A stretch of DNA of 64,000 nt, from positions 1 through 64,000 of the forward strand of contig CBIHON010000027.1 of the NCBI GenBank assembly GCA_966211965.1. The letters are read 5' to 3'. Shown here one piece after another: positions 26,365 to 35,194 of the stretch; position 1 is the stretch's first letter, and each line of letters starts with the position of its first letter. This DNA comes from CBIHON01 sp966211965 (GTDB lineage: Bacteria; Pseudomonadota; Gammaproteobacteria; Burkholderiales; Burkholderiaceae_D). The notes under the pieces are model-generated. The model searched no databases. It was not told the origin of the DNA and worked only from the letters and a program-made list of their open reading frames with translations. Made by a program: the position numbers and the translations under genes.

Positions 26365-28236
26365 ATGAATATGAAATTGTTGAACCTGATTGACAGTCCG
26401 GCCGATCTGCGCCGTCTCCCGCGCACGCAATTGAAACCGCTGGCCGACGAGTTGCGCGCGTTTGTGATCGATTCCGTATCGAAGACCGGCGGGCACCTGT
26501 CCTCCAATCTCGGCACCGTGGAATTGACGATCGCGCTGCACTATGTGTTCAACACGCCGGAAGACCGCATCGTATGGGATGTCGGCCACCAGACTTATCC
26601 GCACAAGATACTCACCGGCCGGCGCGACCAGATGCATACGCTGCGCCAGTTGAATGGCGTTTCCGGCTTCCCGCGCCGCAGCGAAAGCGAATACGACACC
26701 TTCGGTACCGCCCATTCCTCGACCTCGATTTCGGCCGCGCTCGGCATGGCGCTGGCGGCCCGGACCAAGGGCGAAACCCGCCATGCGGTGGCCGTCATCG
26801 GCGACGGAGCGATGACCGCCGGCATGGCTTTCGAGGCGATGAACAACGCCGGCGTGCATGACGACATCAATCTGCTGGTGATCCTGAACGACAACGACAT
26901 GTCGATCTCGCCGCCGGTCGGCGCCTTGAACCGCTACCTGGCGCGGCTGATGTCGGGCCAGTTTTACGCGACCGCCCGCAATGTCGGCAAAACGGTGTTG
27001 CCCGGCCCGGTCCTGGAACTGGCCAAGCGTTTCGAAGAGCATGCCAAGGGCATGGTGGTGCCGGCCACGATGTTCGAGGAATTCGGCTTCAACTACATCG
27101 GCCCCATCGACGGCCACGACCTGGAGTCGCTGATCCCGACGCTGCAGAACCTGAAAATCCTGAAGGGCCCGCAGTTCCTGCACGTGGTCACCAAAAAAGG
27201 CCAGGGCTACAAGCTGGCCGAGGCCGACCCGGTGCTGTACCACGGTCCCGGCAAGTTCAATCCCGCCGAAGGCATCAAGCCTGCGACGACCGGCAAGCTG
27301 ACCTACACCCAGGTGTTCGGCGAGTGGCTGTGCGACATGGCCCTGCACGACAAGCGCCTGGTCGGCATCACGCCGGCCATGCGCGAGGGATCGGGCATGG
27401 TGCAATTCGAGCAACGCTTCCCCGACCGCTACTACGACGTCGGCATCGCGGAACAGCATGCGGTGACCTTTGCGGCAGGCTTGGCATGCGAGGGCTTGAA
27501 GCCGGTACTGGCCATCTATTCCACCTTCCTGCAGCGCGGCTACGACCAGTTGATCCACGATGTTGCGCTGCAAAACCTGGACGTGACCTTCGCGCTCGAC
27601 CGCGCAGGCCTGGTCGGGGCCGACGGCGCGACCCATGCCGGCAACTACGATATCGCCTTCCTGCGCTGCATTCCCAATATGGTCGTGATGGCGGCGTCCG
27701 ACGAAAACGAGTGCCGTCAGATGCTCTCCACCGCTTTCCAATATAATGGCCCGGCAGCAGTGCGTTATCCGCGCGGCGCCGGCATTGGCGCCGCAGTCGG
27801 GAAGGCACTGGATACGATCCCGCTCGGCAAAGGGGAAATCAAGCGCGAGGGCAAGGGTGTCGCGCTTCTCGCATTCGGCACGATGGTGGCGCCAAGCCTG
27901 GCGGCAGGCAAGGAGTTGAACGCGACCGTAGCCAACATGCGCTTCGTGAAACCGCTCGATATCGAACTGCTCAAGCAACTGGCGCAAACGCATGATGCGC
28001 TGGTGACGGTCGAAGAAGGCGCGCTCATGGGAGGCGCCGGCGCGGCGGTGGCGGAAGCCTTGGCCGAGGCCGGCATCACCAAGCCGCTCTTGCATTTGGG
28101 CTTGCCGGACCGATTTATCGACCACGGCGACGTTGCCCAACTGCTGGCCGGTTGCGGCCTCGATGCGGAAGGCATCGCGGCATCGGTCAAAAAGCGTTTC
28201 GGCAAGGGCGAACCAAGACTGGTCGTCAATAATTAA
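26365..28236 (+). CDS. dxs: 1-deoxy-D-xylulose-5-phosphate synthase
   Basis: TPP-dependent enzyme making DXP from pyruvate and glyceraldehyde-3-phosphate. DXP is the entry to the MEP isoprenoid pathway and also the thiazole precursor used by ThiG. The 623 residues match the family length. Seen are SKTGGHLSSNLGTVELTIAL, VWDVGHQTYPHKILTGRRD, the TPP motif GDGAMTAGMAFEAMNNAG with ILNDN, and EQHAVTFAAGLA of the pyrimidine domain. Two ATGs (26365, 26371) are possible starts. It is third in the xseB-ispA-dxs operon. It needs the product of the thi operon at 1-6 kb. Confidence 0.96.
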   Translation: MNMKLLNLIDSPADLRRLPRTQLKPLADELRAFVIDSVSKTGGHLSSNLGTVELTIALHYVFNTPEDRIVWDVGHQTYPHKILTGRRDQMHTLRQLNGVSGFPRRSESEYDTFGTAHSSTSISAALGMALAARTKGETRHAVAVIGDGAMTAGMAFEAMNNAGVHDDINLLVILNDNDMSISPPVGALNRYLARLMSGQFYATARNVGKTVLPGPVLELAKRFEEHAKGMVVPATMFEEFGFNYIGPIDGHDLESLIPTLQNLKILKGPQFLHVVTKKGQGYKLAEADPVLYHGPGKFNPAEGIKPATTGKLTYTQVFGEWLCDMALHDKRLVGITPAMREGSGMVQFEQRFPDRYYDVGIAEQHAVTFAAGLACEGLKPVLAIYSTFLQRGYDQLIHDVALQNLDVTFALDRAGLVGADGATHAGNYDIAFLRCIPNMVVMAASDENECRQMLSTAFQYNGPAAVRYPRGAGIGAAVGKALDTIPLGKGEIKREGKGVALLAFGTMVAPSLAAGKELNATVANMRFVKPLDIELLKQLAQTHDALVTVEEGALMGGAGAAVAEALAEAGITKPLLHLGLPDRFIDHGDVAQLLAGCGLDAEGIAASVKKRFGKGEPRLVVNN

Positions 28237-28297
28237 GAATGAAGAAAACACTTCAGATCCTCGCCCGCAAGGATTTGACAACACGATAGGCTCCACC

Positions 28298-29104
28298 ATG
28301 AACTCCCGCGATCTCAGTCTCACCACCATTCCCGACGTGCAAAGTACGGTTGATACTCGGCGTATCCCGATTCAGCGCGTCGGCGTGAAAGGCGTGCGCT
28401 ATCCGCTGACGATCAAGACCAGCTCGGGCGTGCAGCCTTCGGTCGGCACCTGGAACATGTACGTCCACCTGCCGGAAGACCAGAAGGGCACGCACATGTC
28501 GCGTTTCATCGCGCTGCTCGAAGGCAACCGGGCGCCGCTTGACGTCACCAAGTTCGGCGAGCTGATGCGCAAGATGGTCAAATTGCTGGAGGCCGATTCC
28601 GGCCGTATCGAGTTGAGCTTTCCCTATTTCATCAACAAGACCGCGCCGGTCTCCGGTGTGGAAAGCCTGATGGATTATGAAGTCGGCCTGACTGGCGAGA
28701 TGCAGAACGGCGAGCTGGAAATCACGATGAAGGTGTTGGTGCCGGTAACCAGCCTGTGCCCCTGCTCGAAAAAAATCTCGGCCTATGGCGCGCATAACCA
28801 GCGTTCCCACATCACGGTCAATGCGGTCGTCACCGGCGAATTGATGGTCGATGAGTTGATCGCAAAGATCGAAGAGCAGGCTTCCTGCGAACTGTATGGC
28901 TTGCTGAAACGCCCCGATGAAAAATACGTCACCGAGCGCGCCTATGACAACCCGAAGTTCGTCGAAGACCTGGTGCGCGACGTGGCGGGAATGCTCAATG
29001 CGGACCAGCGAATCGCAGCCTATACGCTGGAAGCCGAGAACTTCGAATCGATCCATAACCATTCGGCGTATGCATTGATCGAGTTCGACAAGCGGGTGAA
29101 ATAA
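28298..29104 (+). CDS. folE2: GTP cyclohydrolase FolE2 (type IB)
   Basis: Converts GTP to 7,8-dihydroneopterin triphosphate for folate and queuosine-type modification. The 268 residues carry the FolE2 signature VTSLCPCSKKIS, with the metal-binding Cys, and AHNQRSHITV. PVSGVESLMDYEVGL and NHSAYALIEF are further landmarks. A longer open frame starting inside dxs is not used, since MNSRDLSLTTIPDVQ at 28298 is the natural N-terminus. FolE2 replaces FolE in many bacteria, sometimes under zinc limitation. It lies 61 bases after dxs and may be co-transcribed. Confidence 0.94.
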   Translation: MNSRDLSLTTIPDVQSTVDTRRIPIQRVGVKGVRYPLTIKTSSGVQPSVGTWNMYVHLPEDQKGTHMSRFIALLEGNRAPLDVTKFGELMRKMVKLLEADSGRIELSFPYFINKTAPVSGVESLMDYEVGLTGEMQNGELEITMKVLVPVTSLCPCSKKISAYGAHNQRSHITVNAVVTGELMVDELIAKIEEQASCELYGLLKRPDEKYVTERAYDNPKFVEDLVRDVAGMLNADQRIAAYTLEAENFESIHNHSAYALIEFDKRVK

Positions 29105-29122
29105 AAAGGCGCTGTCCGAGCG

Positions 29123-29680
29123 TCAAAGCTCGCGCTTGCGATCCTTTTCCCACAGGACATCGGCGCCGCCGGCAAAGCGGTTCAGCACCCGTGACAGCAC
29201 GAACAGCAGGTCCGACAAGCGGTTCATGTACTGCCTCGGCTTGTCGTTGAGGTTTTCGATTTTCCCAAGACTGACGATACGCCGTTCGGCGCGCCGGCAT
29301 ACGGTGCGGCAGACGTGTGCCTGGGAGGCGGCGCGCGATCCGCCCGGCAGGATGAAATCCTTCAGCGGCGGCAGGTCGGCATTGTATTTTTCCAGCAGGC
29401 TGTCGAGCCGCGCTACTTGGACTTCGGTGATCATCGTATAGCCTGGAATGCACAGTTCGCCGCCCAGGTCGAACAGGTCGTGCTGGATCGAAATCAATTC
29501 TTCGCGCAAGGCCGGCGGCAAATCTTCGCACAGCAGCAGGCCGATGTGGGAATTGAGTTCATCCACGTCGCCCATCGCGTGCACGCGCTCGCTGTCTTTG
29601 CCGGTGCGGCTGCCGTCGCCCAGCCCGGTGCTGCCGTTATCGCCGGTTCGTGTCGCGATTTTGGAAAGTCGGTTGCCCAT
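29123..29680 (-). CDS. Cob(I)alamin adenosyltransferase, PduO type
   Basis: 185-residue helical-bundle enzyme that transfers adenosyl from ATP to cobalamin. The N-terminal MGNRLSKIATRTGDNGSTGL is the phosphate-binding TRTGDxGxTxL motif. VHAMGDVDELNSHIG, LPGGSRAASQAHVCRTVCRRAER and MNRLSDLLFVLSR are the other conserved blocks of the PduO/MMAB family. It converges on folE2, 18 bases apart. The start at 29680 is set by the conserved N-terminus; an upstream frame is spurious. No other cobalamin gene is in the window. Confidence 0.93.
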   Translation of the reverse strand: MGNRLSKIATRTGDNGSTGLGDGSRTGKDSERVHAMGDVDELNSHIGLLLCEDLPPALREELISIQHDLFDLGGELCIPGYTMITEVQVARLDSLLEKYNADLPPLKDFILPGGSRAASQAHVCRTVCRRAERRIVSLGKIENLNDKPRQYMNRLSDLLFVLSRVLNRFAGGADVLWEKDRKREL

Positions 29681-29805
29681 GATTGTCTGAAAAGAGAGTG
29701 GAGGGGATTCACTTGCAAGATAATCTGTCCATGATAGCAAGCCTTGACTCCGGTCAACAGAATCGACTCGCGCGAGGGTAGAATCACACAACCCCGGAGG
29801 CAAGC

Positions 29806-31215
29806 ATGAGTCATCCAATCCAGTCGGCGGCGCTGAAAAAGCCTTTGCCCGACGCGCTGTTGGCGGCATTGAGATCTCAGTTCGGCGAGCGCCTGTCGAT
29901 CACGCAGGCAGTCTGCGAGCACCACGGCCGCGACGAATCTTCCTACGATCCGATGCCGCCCGATGCGGTCGTGTTTGCTCACACCACCGAGGAAGTCGCG
30001 GCTGCGGTCCGGCTTTGCAACAGCCACGGGGTGCCGGTCATCGCGTATGGCACCGGCACCTCGCTCGAAGGACATGTATTGGCGCTGCACGGCGGCGTCA
30101 GCATCGACCTGTCGCAAATGAACCGAATGATCGCCGTGCATGCCGAAGACCAGACCGCCACGGTGCAGGCCGGCGTGACCCGCAAGCAGTTGAACCAGGA
30201 GATCAAGGATACCGGCCTGTTCTTCCCGATCGATCCGGGCGCCGATGCATCGCTCGGCGGCATGGCCGCCACGCGCGCTTCCGGCACCAACGCCGTGCGT
30301 TACGGAACCATGCGCGAAAACACGCTGGCGCTGACCGTGGTCGGCGCCGATGGCCGCATCATCAAGACCGGCACCCGCGCCAGAAAATCTTCCGCCGGTT
30401 ACGACTTGACGCGCGTCTTCGTCGGCAGCGAAGGCACGCTCGGCATCATCACGGAAATCACGGTCAAGCTGTACCCGCAGCCGGAAGCGATCTCGGCTGC
30501 AGTATGTTCCTTTCATTCGACTGCCGACGCGGTCAATACCGTGATCCGGACCATCCAGATGGGCATACCGGTCGCGCGTGTCGAATTCCTCGACGAGAAC
30601 GGCGTCAGGGCGATCAATGCATATGACAAGCTGAGCTTGCCGGAAAAGCCGTTGCTGTTGTTCGAGTTTCACGGCAGTACACACAGCGTGCAAGAGCAGG
30701 CCGAACTGGTCCAGGGCATCGCCGCCGAATGTAACGCGATCGGCTTTGAATGGGCAAGCCGGCCCGAGGACCGCTCGCGCCTGTGGGCGGCGCGCCACAA
30801 CGCCTATTTCGCCTTGCTGCAAATGCGCCCCGGCTGCCGTTCGATTTCCACCGATTGCTGCGTGCCGATTTCGCGCCTGGCCGAATGCATCCTCGATACC
30901 AAGGCCGATTGCGAAAAGAACGGTATGGTCTATTCGATCATCGGCCATGTCGGCGACGGCAATTTCCACGTGCTGATGATGGTCGATCCGGCTGACGCCG
31001 CCGACGTAGCCAAGGCCGAAGGCGTGAATCAGCGCATGGTCGCACGCGCGATTGCGATGGACGGCACCTGTACCGGCGAGCACGGCGTCGGCATGCATAA
31101 AATGGATTTCCTGATCCAGGAGCACGGCGACAATGCGATCGACGCCATGCGCGCGATCAAGCATGCGCTCGACCCGAAAAACATCATGAATCCCGGCAAG
31201 ATCATTCGCTGGTAA
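29806..31215 (+). CDS. FAD-binding oxidase, D-lactate dehydrogenase (cytochrome)-like
   Basis: 469-residue flavoprotein of the FAD-linked oxidase/GlcD group. The PCMH FAD domain covers about 50-230: PVIAYGTGTSLEGHV, GADASLGGMAATRASGTNAV, YGTMRENTL and FVGSEGTLGIITEITVKLYP. The C-terminal domain ends with GHVGDGNFHVL, GTCTGEHGVGMHK and LDPKNIMNPGKI. It resembles yeast-type Dld, which oxidises D-lactate and passes electrons to the respiratory chain; other 2-hydroxy acids are possible. It is followed 16 bases later by a LysR gene and then by glcDEF, a 2-hydroxyacid oxidation region. CCGGAGG lies about eight bases before the ATG. Confidence 0.88.
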   Translation: MSHPIQSAALKKPLPDALLAALRSQFGERLSITQAVCEHHGRDESSYDPMPPDAVVFAHTTEEVAAAVRLCNSHGVPVIAYGTGTSLEGHVLALHGGVSIDLSQMNRMIAVHAEDQTATVQAGVTRKQLNQEIKDTGLFFPIDPGADASLGGMAATRASGTNAVRYGTMRENTLALTVVGADGRIIKTGTRARKSSAGYDLTRVFVGSEGTLGIITEITVKLYPQPEAISAAVCSFHSTADAVNTVIRTIQMGIPVARVEFLDENGVRAINAYDKLSLPEKPLLLFEFHGSTHSVQEQAELVQGIAAECNAIGFEWASRPEDRSRLWAARHNAYFALLQMRPGCRSISTDCCVPISRLAECILDTKADCEKNGMVYSIIGHVGDGNFHVLMMVDPADAADVAKAEGVNQRMVARAIAMDGTCTGEHGVGMHKMDFLIQEHGDNAIDAMRAIKHALDPKNIMNPGKIIRW

Positions 31216-31231
31216 CCGCAGGCAACCCACC

Positions 31232-32119
31232 ATGGTCCCACGTCTTCCCCCGGTTCACGCCTTGTCCGCTTTTGAAGCGGCGGCTCGTCTCGGCTCGTTT
31301 GCCCTCGCGGCGGACGAACTTTGCATCACGCCGTCCGCACTGTCGCACCGCATCCGCCTGCTGGAAGAATTCGTCGGCGAGCGCCTGTTCCTGCGCGATG
31401 GCCGCGCGGTCGGCCTGTCGGAATTCGGCCGGCGCTATCTCGACGTGGTGCGCGTCGCCTTGCGCACCCTGAGCGAATTTCCCTTGCCGCACCGCGACGC
31501 CGCCAGCCTGCCGCGCCTCAAGATCACGGTACCGCCGACTTTCGCACGCCACCTGTTGGTGCCTTATCTGGCCGAATTCGCCGAGCTGTATCCGGACATC
31601 GTGGTCGAGCTGTTCCTGTCGGTTCCGCTCTACGATTTGAGCTTGTCGGAGAGCGATGTCGAAGTGCGTTTCGGCGCTGGCAACTATCCCAACCTGGTGA
31701 CGGAAAAGCTGTTCGCCGAACCGACTTTCGCGGTTGCCAGCCCGGCCTATCTGAAAAAAATCGGCGGCATCGCCAAGCCCACCGATCTCGCCAAGGCGAT
31801 TCTGCTGCGCTCGGCGCTGGAACCGTGGCAGCCGTGGTTCGAAGCGGCTGGACTCGACTGGCCGGAACCGTCGCAAGCCTTGCGCGTCGATGACCTCGGC
31901 CTGCTATTGGAGGCCGTCCGGCACGGCCACGGTGTCGGTTTGACGCGCCGGCATTTTGCGCGCGACTTGATCGCAAGAGGCGAAGTGGTGCAATTGTTCG
32001 ACGTCCAGTTATTGACGCCGCCGCACGCGTATTACGTCGTCTATGAACACGCGGTGCGCGACCGACCGGAAGTGAATGCTTTCATCGATTGGCTGCTGGC
32101 GCGGTTTAGCAATTTCTGA
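31232..32119 (+). CDS. LysR-family transcriptional regulator (GcvA-like)
   Basis: 295-residue regulator. The winged helix-turn-helix occupies about residues 5-65 (HALSAFEAAARLGSFALAA, CITPSALSHRIRLLEEFVG, LFLRDGRAVGLSEFG) and resembles the GcvA/AmpR branch. The effector domain follows (FARHLLVPYLAEFAELYP; VRHGHGVGLTRRHFARDL). It lies directly after the lactate-dehydrogenase-like gene and 267 bases before glcD on the same strand, so it may control one or both. No GntR-type GlcC is present, which makes this a candidate regulator of glycolate genes. That is inference. Confidence 0.88.
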   Translation: MVPRLPPVHALSAFEAAARLGSFALAADELCITPSALSHRIRLLEEFVGERLFLRDGRAVGLSEFGRRYLDVVRVALRTLSEFPLPHRDAASLPRLKITVPPTFARHLLVPYLAEFAELYPDIVVELFLSVPLYDLSLSESDVEVRFGAGNYPNLVTEKLFAEPTFAVASPAYLKKIGGIAKPTDLAKAILLRSALEPWQPWFEAAGLDWPEPSQALRVDDLGLLLEAVRHGHGVGLTRRHFARDLIARGEVVQLFDVQLLTPPHAYYVVYEHAVRDRPEVNAFIDWLLARFSNF

Positions 32120-32386
32120 ACACAAGCCATCGCCGGCGCAATGCTCTTCCACGTGCGTTACGTGTAAATATTCGAAATGCGGATAGCGAGCGGGGGGCGG
32201 GTATCCATGGTCGCAGCCTCCGGTGCAGGGAATAGAGGATAGAGGAAGCCGTCCGGTGGTGGGGAGTTGAAAAGTTTTCACCTTGGTTTGCAAAGCTTTT
32301 CAGCCTGCGCTATCGAACCGCAGCGGGATGTTTTTCGTTACACTCGAGACCTGCCCCATGTGTGCCGATACGCCCTGGAATCCCCC

Positions 32387-33874
32387 ATGAATACCGCTGC
32401 CCCGTTTCAATTTACCGCCGAGCGCCAGCGCGAAGTCGTAGCGGCCTTGCGCGCCGAGCTGCCGCCGCATTGCGTCCTGTTCAACGAAGAGGATACGCGT
32501 CCATATGAGTGCGACGGGCTGGCCGCCTATCGCCAGTTGCCGATGGTGGTGGCCTTGCCCGAGACCGAAGCGCAAGTGGCTGGCATTCTGAAAATCTGCC
32601 GCGATCTGCAAGCGCCGATCGTGCCGCGCGGCGCCGGCACCGGCCTGTCCGGCGGCGCGATGCCGATTGCCGACGGCATCGTGCTGTCTACCGCAAAACT
32701 CAACAAGATACTGAAGCTGGATGCGTATTCCCGCACGGCGGTGGTGCAGCCGGGCGTGCGCAACTTGGCGATCTCGGATGCCGCCGCGTTGCATGGCTTG
32801 TATTACGCGCCCGACCCCTCCTCGCAAATCGCCTGCACCATCGGCGGCAACGTCGCCGAAAATTCCGGCGGCGTGCATTGCCTGAAATACGGCTTGACCG
32901 TGCACAACGTGCTGCGGGTGCGCATGGTGACGATAGACGGCGAAATTGTCGAGCTCGGCAGCGAGGCGCCGGATGCGCCCGGTTTCGATTTGCTGGCGGT
33001 CTTCATCGGCTCCGAGGGCATGCTCGGCGTGGTCACCGAAGTGACCGTCAAGCTGGTGCCGAAACCGCAATTGGCGCGCGTCATCATGGCTTCGTTCGAT
33101 GACGTGGTGAAAGGCGGCAATGCGGTGGCCAGCGTGATCGCTGCCGGCATCATTCCGGCCGGACTGGAGATGATGGACAAGACGTCGTCGCGCATGGTGG
33201 AACCGTTTGTCCGGGCTGGTTATGACATCGATGCGGAAGCGATCCTGCTATGCGAATCGGATGGCATGCCGGAAGAAGTCGAAGAGGAAATCGCGCGCAT
33301 GACCGACGTGCTGACGCGGTCCGGCGCGACTGCGATCGCAGTGTCGCGCAATGAAGCGGAGCGCTTGAAATTCTGGTCAGGGCGCAAGAATGCGTTTCCT
33401 GCGGCCGGGCGGATTTCGCCGGATTACTACTGCATGGACGGCACCATCCCGCGCAAGAATCTGGCCCAGGTATTGCTCGGTATCGCGCAGATGGAAACCA
33501 AGTACGGACTGCGTTGCGCCAATGTGTTTCATGCGGGCGACGGCAATCTGCATCCGCTGATTTTGTTCGATGCCAACCAGGCCGATGAATTCCACCGGGC
33601 CGAATTATTCGGCGCTGAAATTCTTGAACTATGCGTGGAGGTCGGCGGTACCATTACGGGCGAGCACGGCGTCGGCATCGAGAAAATCAATTCGATGTGC
33701 GTGCAGTTTTCGGCGGAAGAAATCGCCGTATTCCTCGGCGTCAAGCGCGCTTTCGATACGGCATTTTTGCTCAATCCCGACAAGGCGATTCCGACCCTGA
33801 ACCGTTGTGCTGAATACGGCAAGATGCGGGTCACGAATGGCAAGACGAGGTTTCCGGATTTGCCGCGGTTTTAG
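32387..33874 (+). CDS. glcD: Glycolate oxidase, FAD-linked subunit GlcD
   Basis: Catalytic subunit of membrane-associated glycolate dehydrogenase, converting glycolate to glyoxylate. The 495 residues have the FAD-binding PCMH domain (VPRGAGTGLSGGAMP, YAPDPSSQIACTIGGNVAEN, FIGSEGMLGVVTEVTVKLVP). The C-terminal domain has FHAGDGNLHPLILFD, GGTITGEHGVGIEKI and LNPDKAIP. The ATG at 32387 gives the E. coli-like N-terminus; an upstream in-frame extension is not supported. The 267 bases before it should hold the promoter, and I saw no gene there. glcE follows after 226 bases. Confidence 0.93.
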   Translation: MNTAAPFQFTAERQREVVAALRAELPPHCVLFNEEDTRPYECDGLAAYRQLPMVVALPETEAQVAGILKICRDLQAPIVPRGAGTGLSGGAMPIADGIVLSTAKLNKILKLDAYSRTAVVQPGVRNLAISDAAALHGLYYAPDPSSQIACTIGGNVAENSGGVHCLKYGLTVHNVLRVRMVTIDGEIVELGSEAPDAPGFDLLAVFIGSEGMLGVVTEVTVKLVPKPQLARVIMASFDDVVKGGNAVASVIAAGIIPAGLEMMDKTSSRMVEPFVRAGYDIDAEAILLCESDGMPEEVEEEIARMTDVLTRSGATAIAVSRNEAERLKFWSGRKNAFPAAGRISPDYYCMDGTIPRKNLAQVLLGIAQMETKYGLRCANVFHAGDGNLHPLILFDANQADEFHRAELFGAEILELCVEVGGTITGEHGVGIEKINSMCVQFSAEEIAVFLGVKRAFDTAFLLNPDKAIPTLNRCAEYGKMRVTNGKTRFPDLPRF

Positions 33875-34100
33875 CGTGAAAGTTGTGCAGCGGCTCACTC
33901 TGCTCTCCTCTACCGCGAGCAAGAAAGGGGAGGAAGGGCGGCCATGGCGCTTTCATGCAGTGAGGGAACATTTTCGCCATAGCCGTTGGAGTCATGTAAA
34001 GCTAGGGGGAGGAGTGGGCCATGCCCACGATAGCGCCCTGACCCTATAAAACACGCAACCGGTCAAGCCGATTATGTAGAGGCTCGCAAAGAATTTTTGG
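33875..34100 (+). other. glcD-glcE gap with a short palindrome
   Basis: 226 bases with no gene I can support. TGGGC-CAT-GCCCA near 34015-34027 is a small perfect palindrome like those found in repeats of this group. The gap is unusually long for two subunits of one enzyme, so glcE may have its own promoter here. Confidence 0.35.
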
Positions 34101-35168
34101 ATGAACATGATGCAACCCTTACAGGATTTTAAAGACCGCATCCTGGCCGCGAAAGCAGACAAAGCCGCCTTGTGCATACGCGGCGGCGGCAGCAAGGACT
34201 GGTATGGGCGGGCCATGCAAGGCGGCGTGCTCGACACACGCGCCTATAGCGGCATCGTGGCGTACGAGCCCACTGAATTGGTCATCACCGCGCGCTGCGG
34301 CACGCCCTTGGCCGAAATCGAAGCGGCGCTGGCCGAACAAAAACAGATGCTGGCCTTTGAGCCGCCGCATTTCGGACCGGATGCAACGGTCGGCGGGATG
34401 ATGGCGAGCGGCTTGTCCGGTCCGCGCCGGCAAGCGGTCGGCGCCTTGCGTGATTTTGTTCTGGGCGCCGTGCTGATGGACGGCAAAGGCGAGGTGCTGC
34501 GCTTCGGCGGACAGGTGATGAAGAACGTCGCCGGCTATGACGTGTCGCGTCTGCTGGCTGGATCGATGGGTACGCTCGGCTTGATTCTTGAAGTGTCGCT
34601 GAAGGTTTTGCCGAAGCCGTTTTTTGAAGCCACTTTGCGTTTTTCGCTCGGCGAGGCCGAAGCGATCCGGCGTTTGAACGAGTGGGGCGGCCAGCCCTTG
34701 CCGCTTTCCGCCAGTGCCTGGCGCGACGGTGAATTGATGGTTCGCCTCTCGGGCGCGCATGCCGCAATCAAGGCGGCGCAGAAAACGATAGGGGGAGAGG
34801 AAGTGCCGCAGGCAGATGCGTTTTGGGTTTCCTTGCGTGAGCAGAGCAGTGATTTTTTTGCGCACGGCGCGGGCAGTTTGTGGCGCTTGTCGCTGCCTTC
34901 CGTCACTGCACCGCTCGGATTGCCGGGGCCGCAACTGATTGAATGGGGCGGGGCGCAGCGCTGGCTCAAAACCGATGGGGACGTTGCCGCGATCCGGAGC
35001 ATTGCCGAAAAGCATGGAGGCCATGCGACCCTGTTTCGCGGCGGCGATAAAAATGCCGGCGTATTCCATCCGCTTGCGCCGGCGGTAGCCAAGATTCATC
35101 ACAACCTGAAAAATGCCTTCGATCCATCCGGCATTTTCAATCCGGGCCGGATGTATCCGGAGTTCTAA
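34101..35168 (+). CDS. glcE: Glycolate oxidase subunit GlcE
   Basis: FAD-binding second subunit of glycolate oxidase, 355 residues. The single PCMH domain (about 20-190) shows LCIRGGGSKDWYG, EPPHFGPDATVGGMMASGLS, RFGGQVMKNVAGYDVSRLLA and GSMGTLGLILEVSLKVLPKP, the usual GlcE landmarks. FDPSGIFNPGRMYPEF closes the protein. It lies between glcD and glcF and is 26 bases before glcF. Confidence 0.93.
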   Translation: MNMMQPLQDFKDRILAAKADKAALCIRGGGSKDWYGRAMQGGVLDTRAYSGIVAYEPTELVITARCGTPLAEIEAALAEQKQMLAFEPPHFGPDATVGGMMASGLSGPRRQAVGALRDFVLGAVLMDGKGEVLRFGGQVMKNVAGYDVSRLLAGSMGTLGLILEVSLKVLPKPFFEATLRFSLGEAEAIRRLNEWGGQPLPLSASAWRDGELMVRLSGAHAAIKAAQKTIGGEEVPQADAFWVSLREQSSDFFAHGAGSLWRLSLPSVTAPLGLPGPQLIEWGGAQRWLKTDGDVAAIRSIAEKHGGHATLFRGGDKNAGVFHPLAPAVAKIHHNLKNAFDPSGIFNPGRMYPEF

Positions 35169-35194
35169 GGCCGTGTTACTGGGTATCAGAGTTC

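Noticed and set aside
28133..28297. 55-codon N-terminal extension of FolE2 inside dxs
   Set aside because: It is the dxs 3' end in another frame; the family start is MNSRDLSL at 28298.
26239..28329. 696-codon minus-strand frame opposite dxs
   Set aside because: Same type of GC shadow; dxs is fully supported on the plus strand.
29494..31233. 579-codon minus-strand frame opposite the FAD-linked dehydrogenase
   Set aside because: Only its last part follows the real adenosyltransferase region, out of frame; no domain, no ribosome site, shadow of a real gene.
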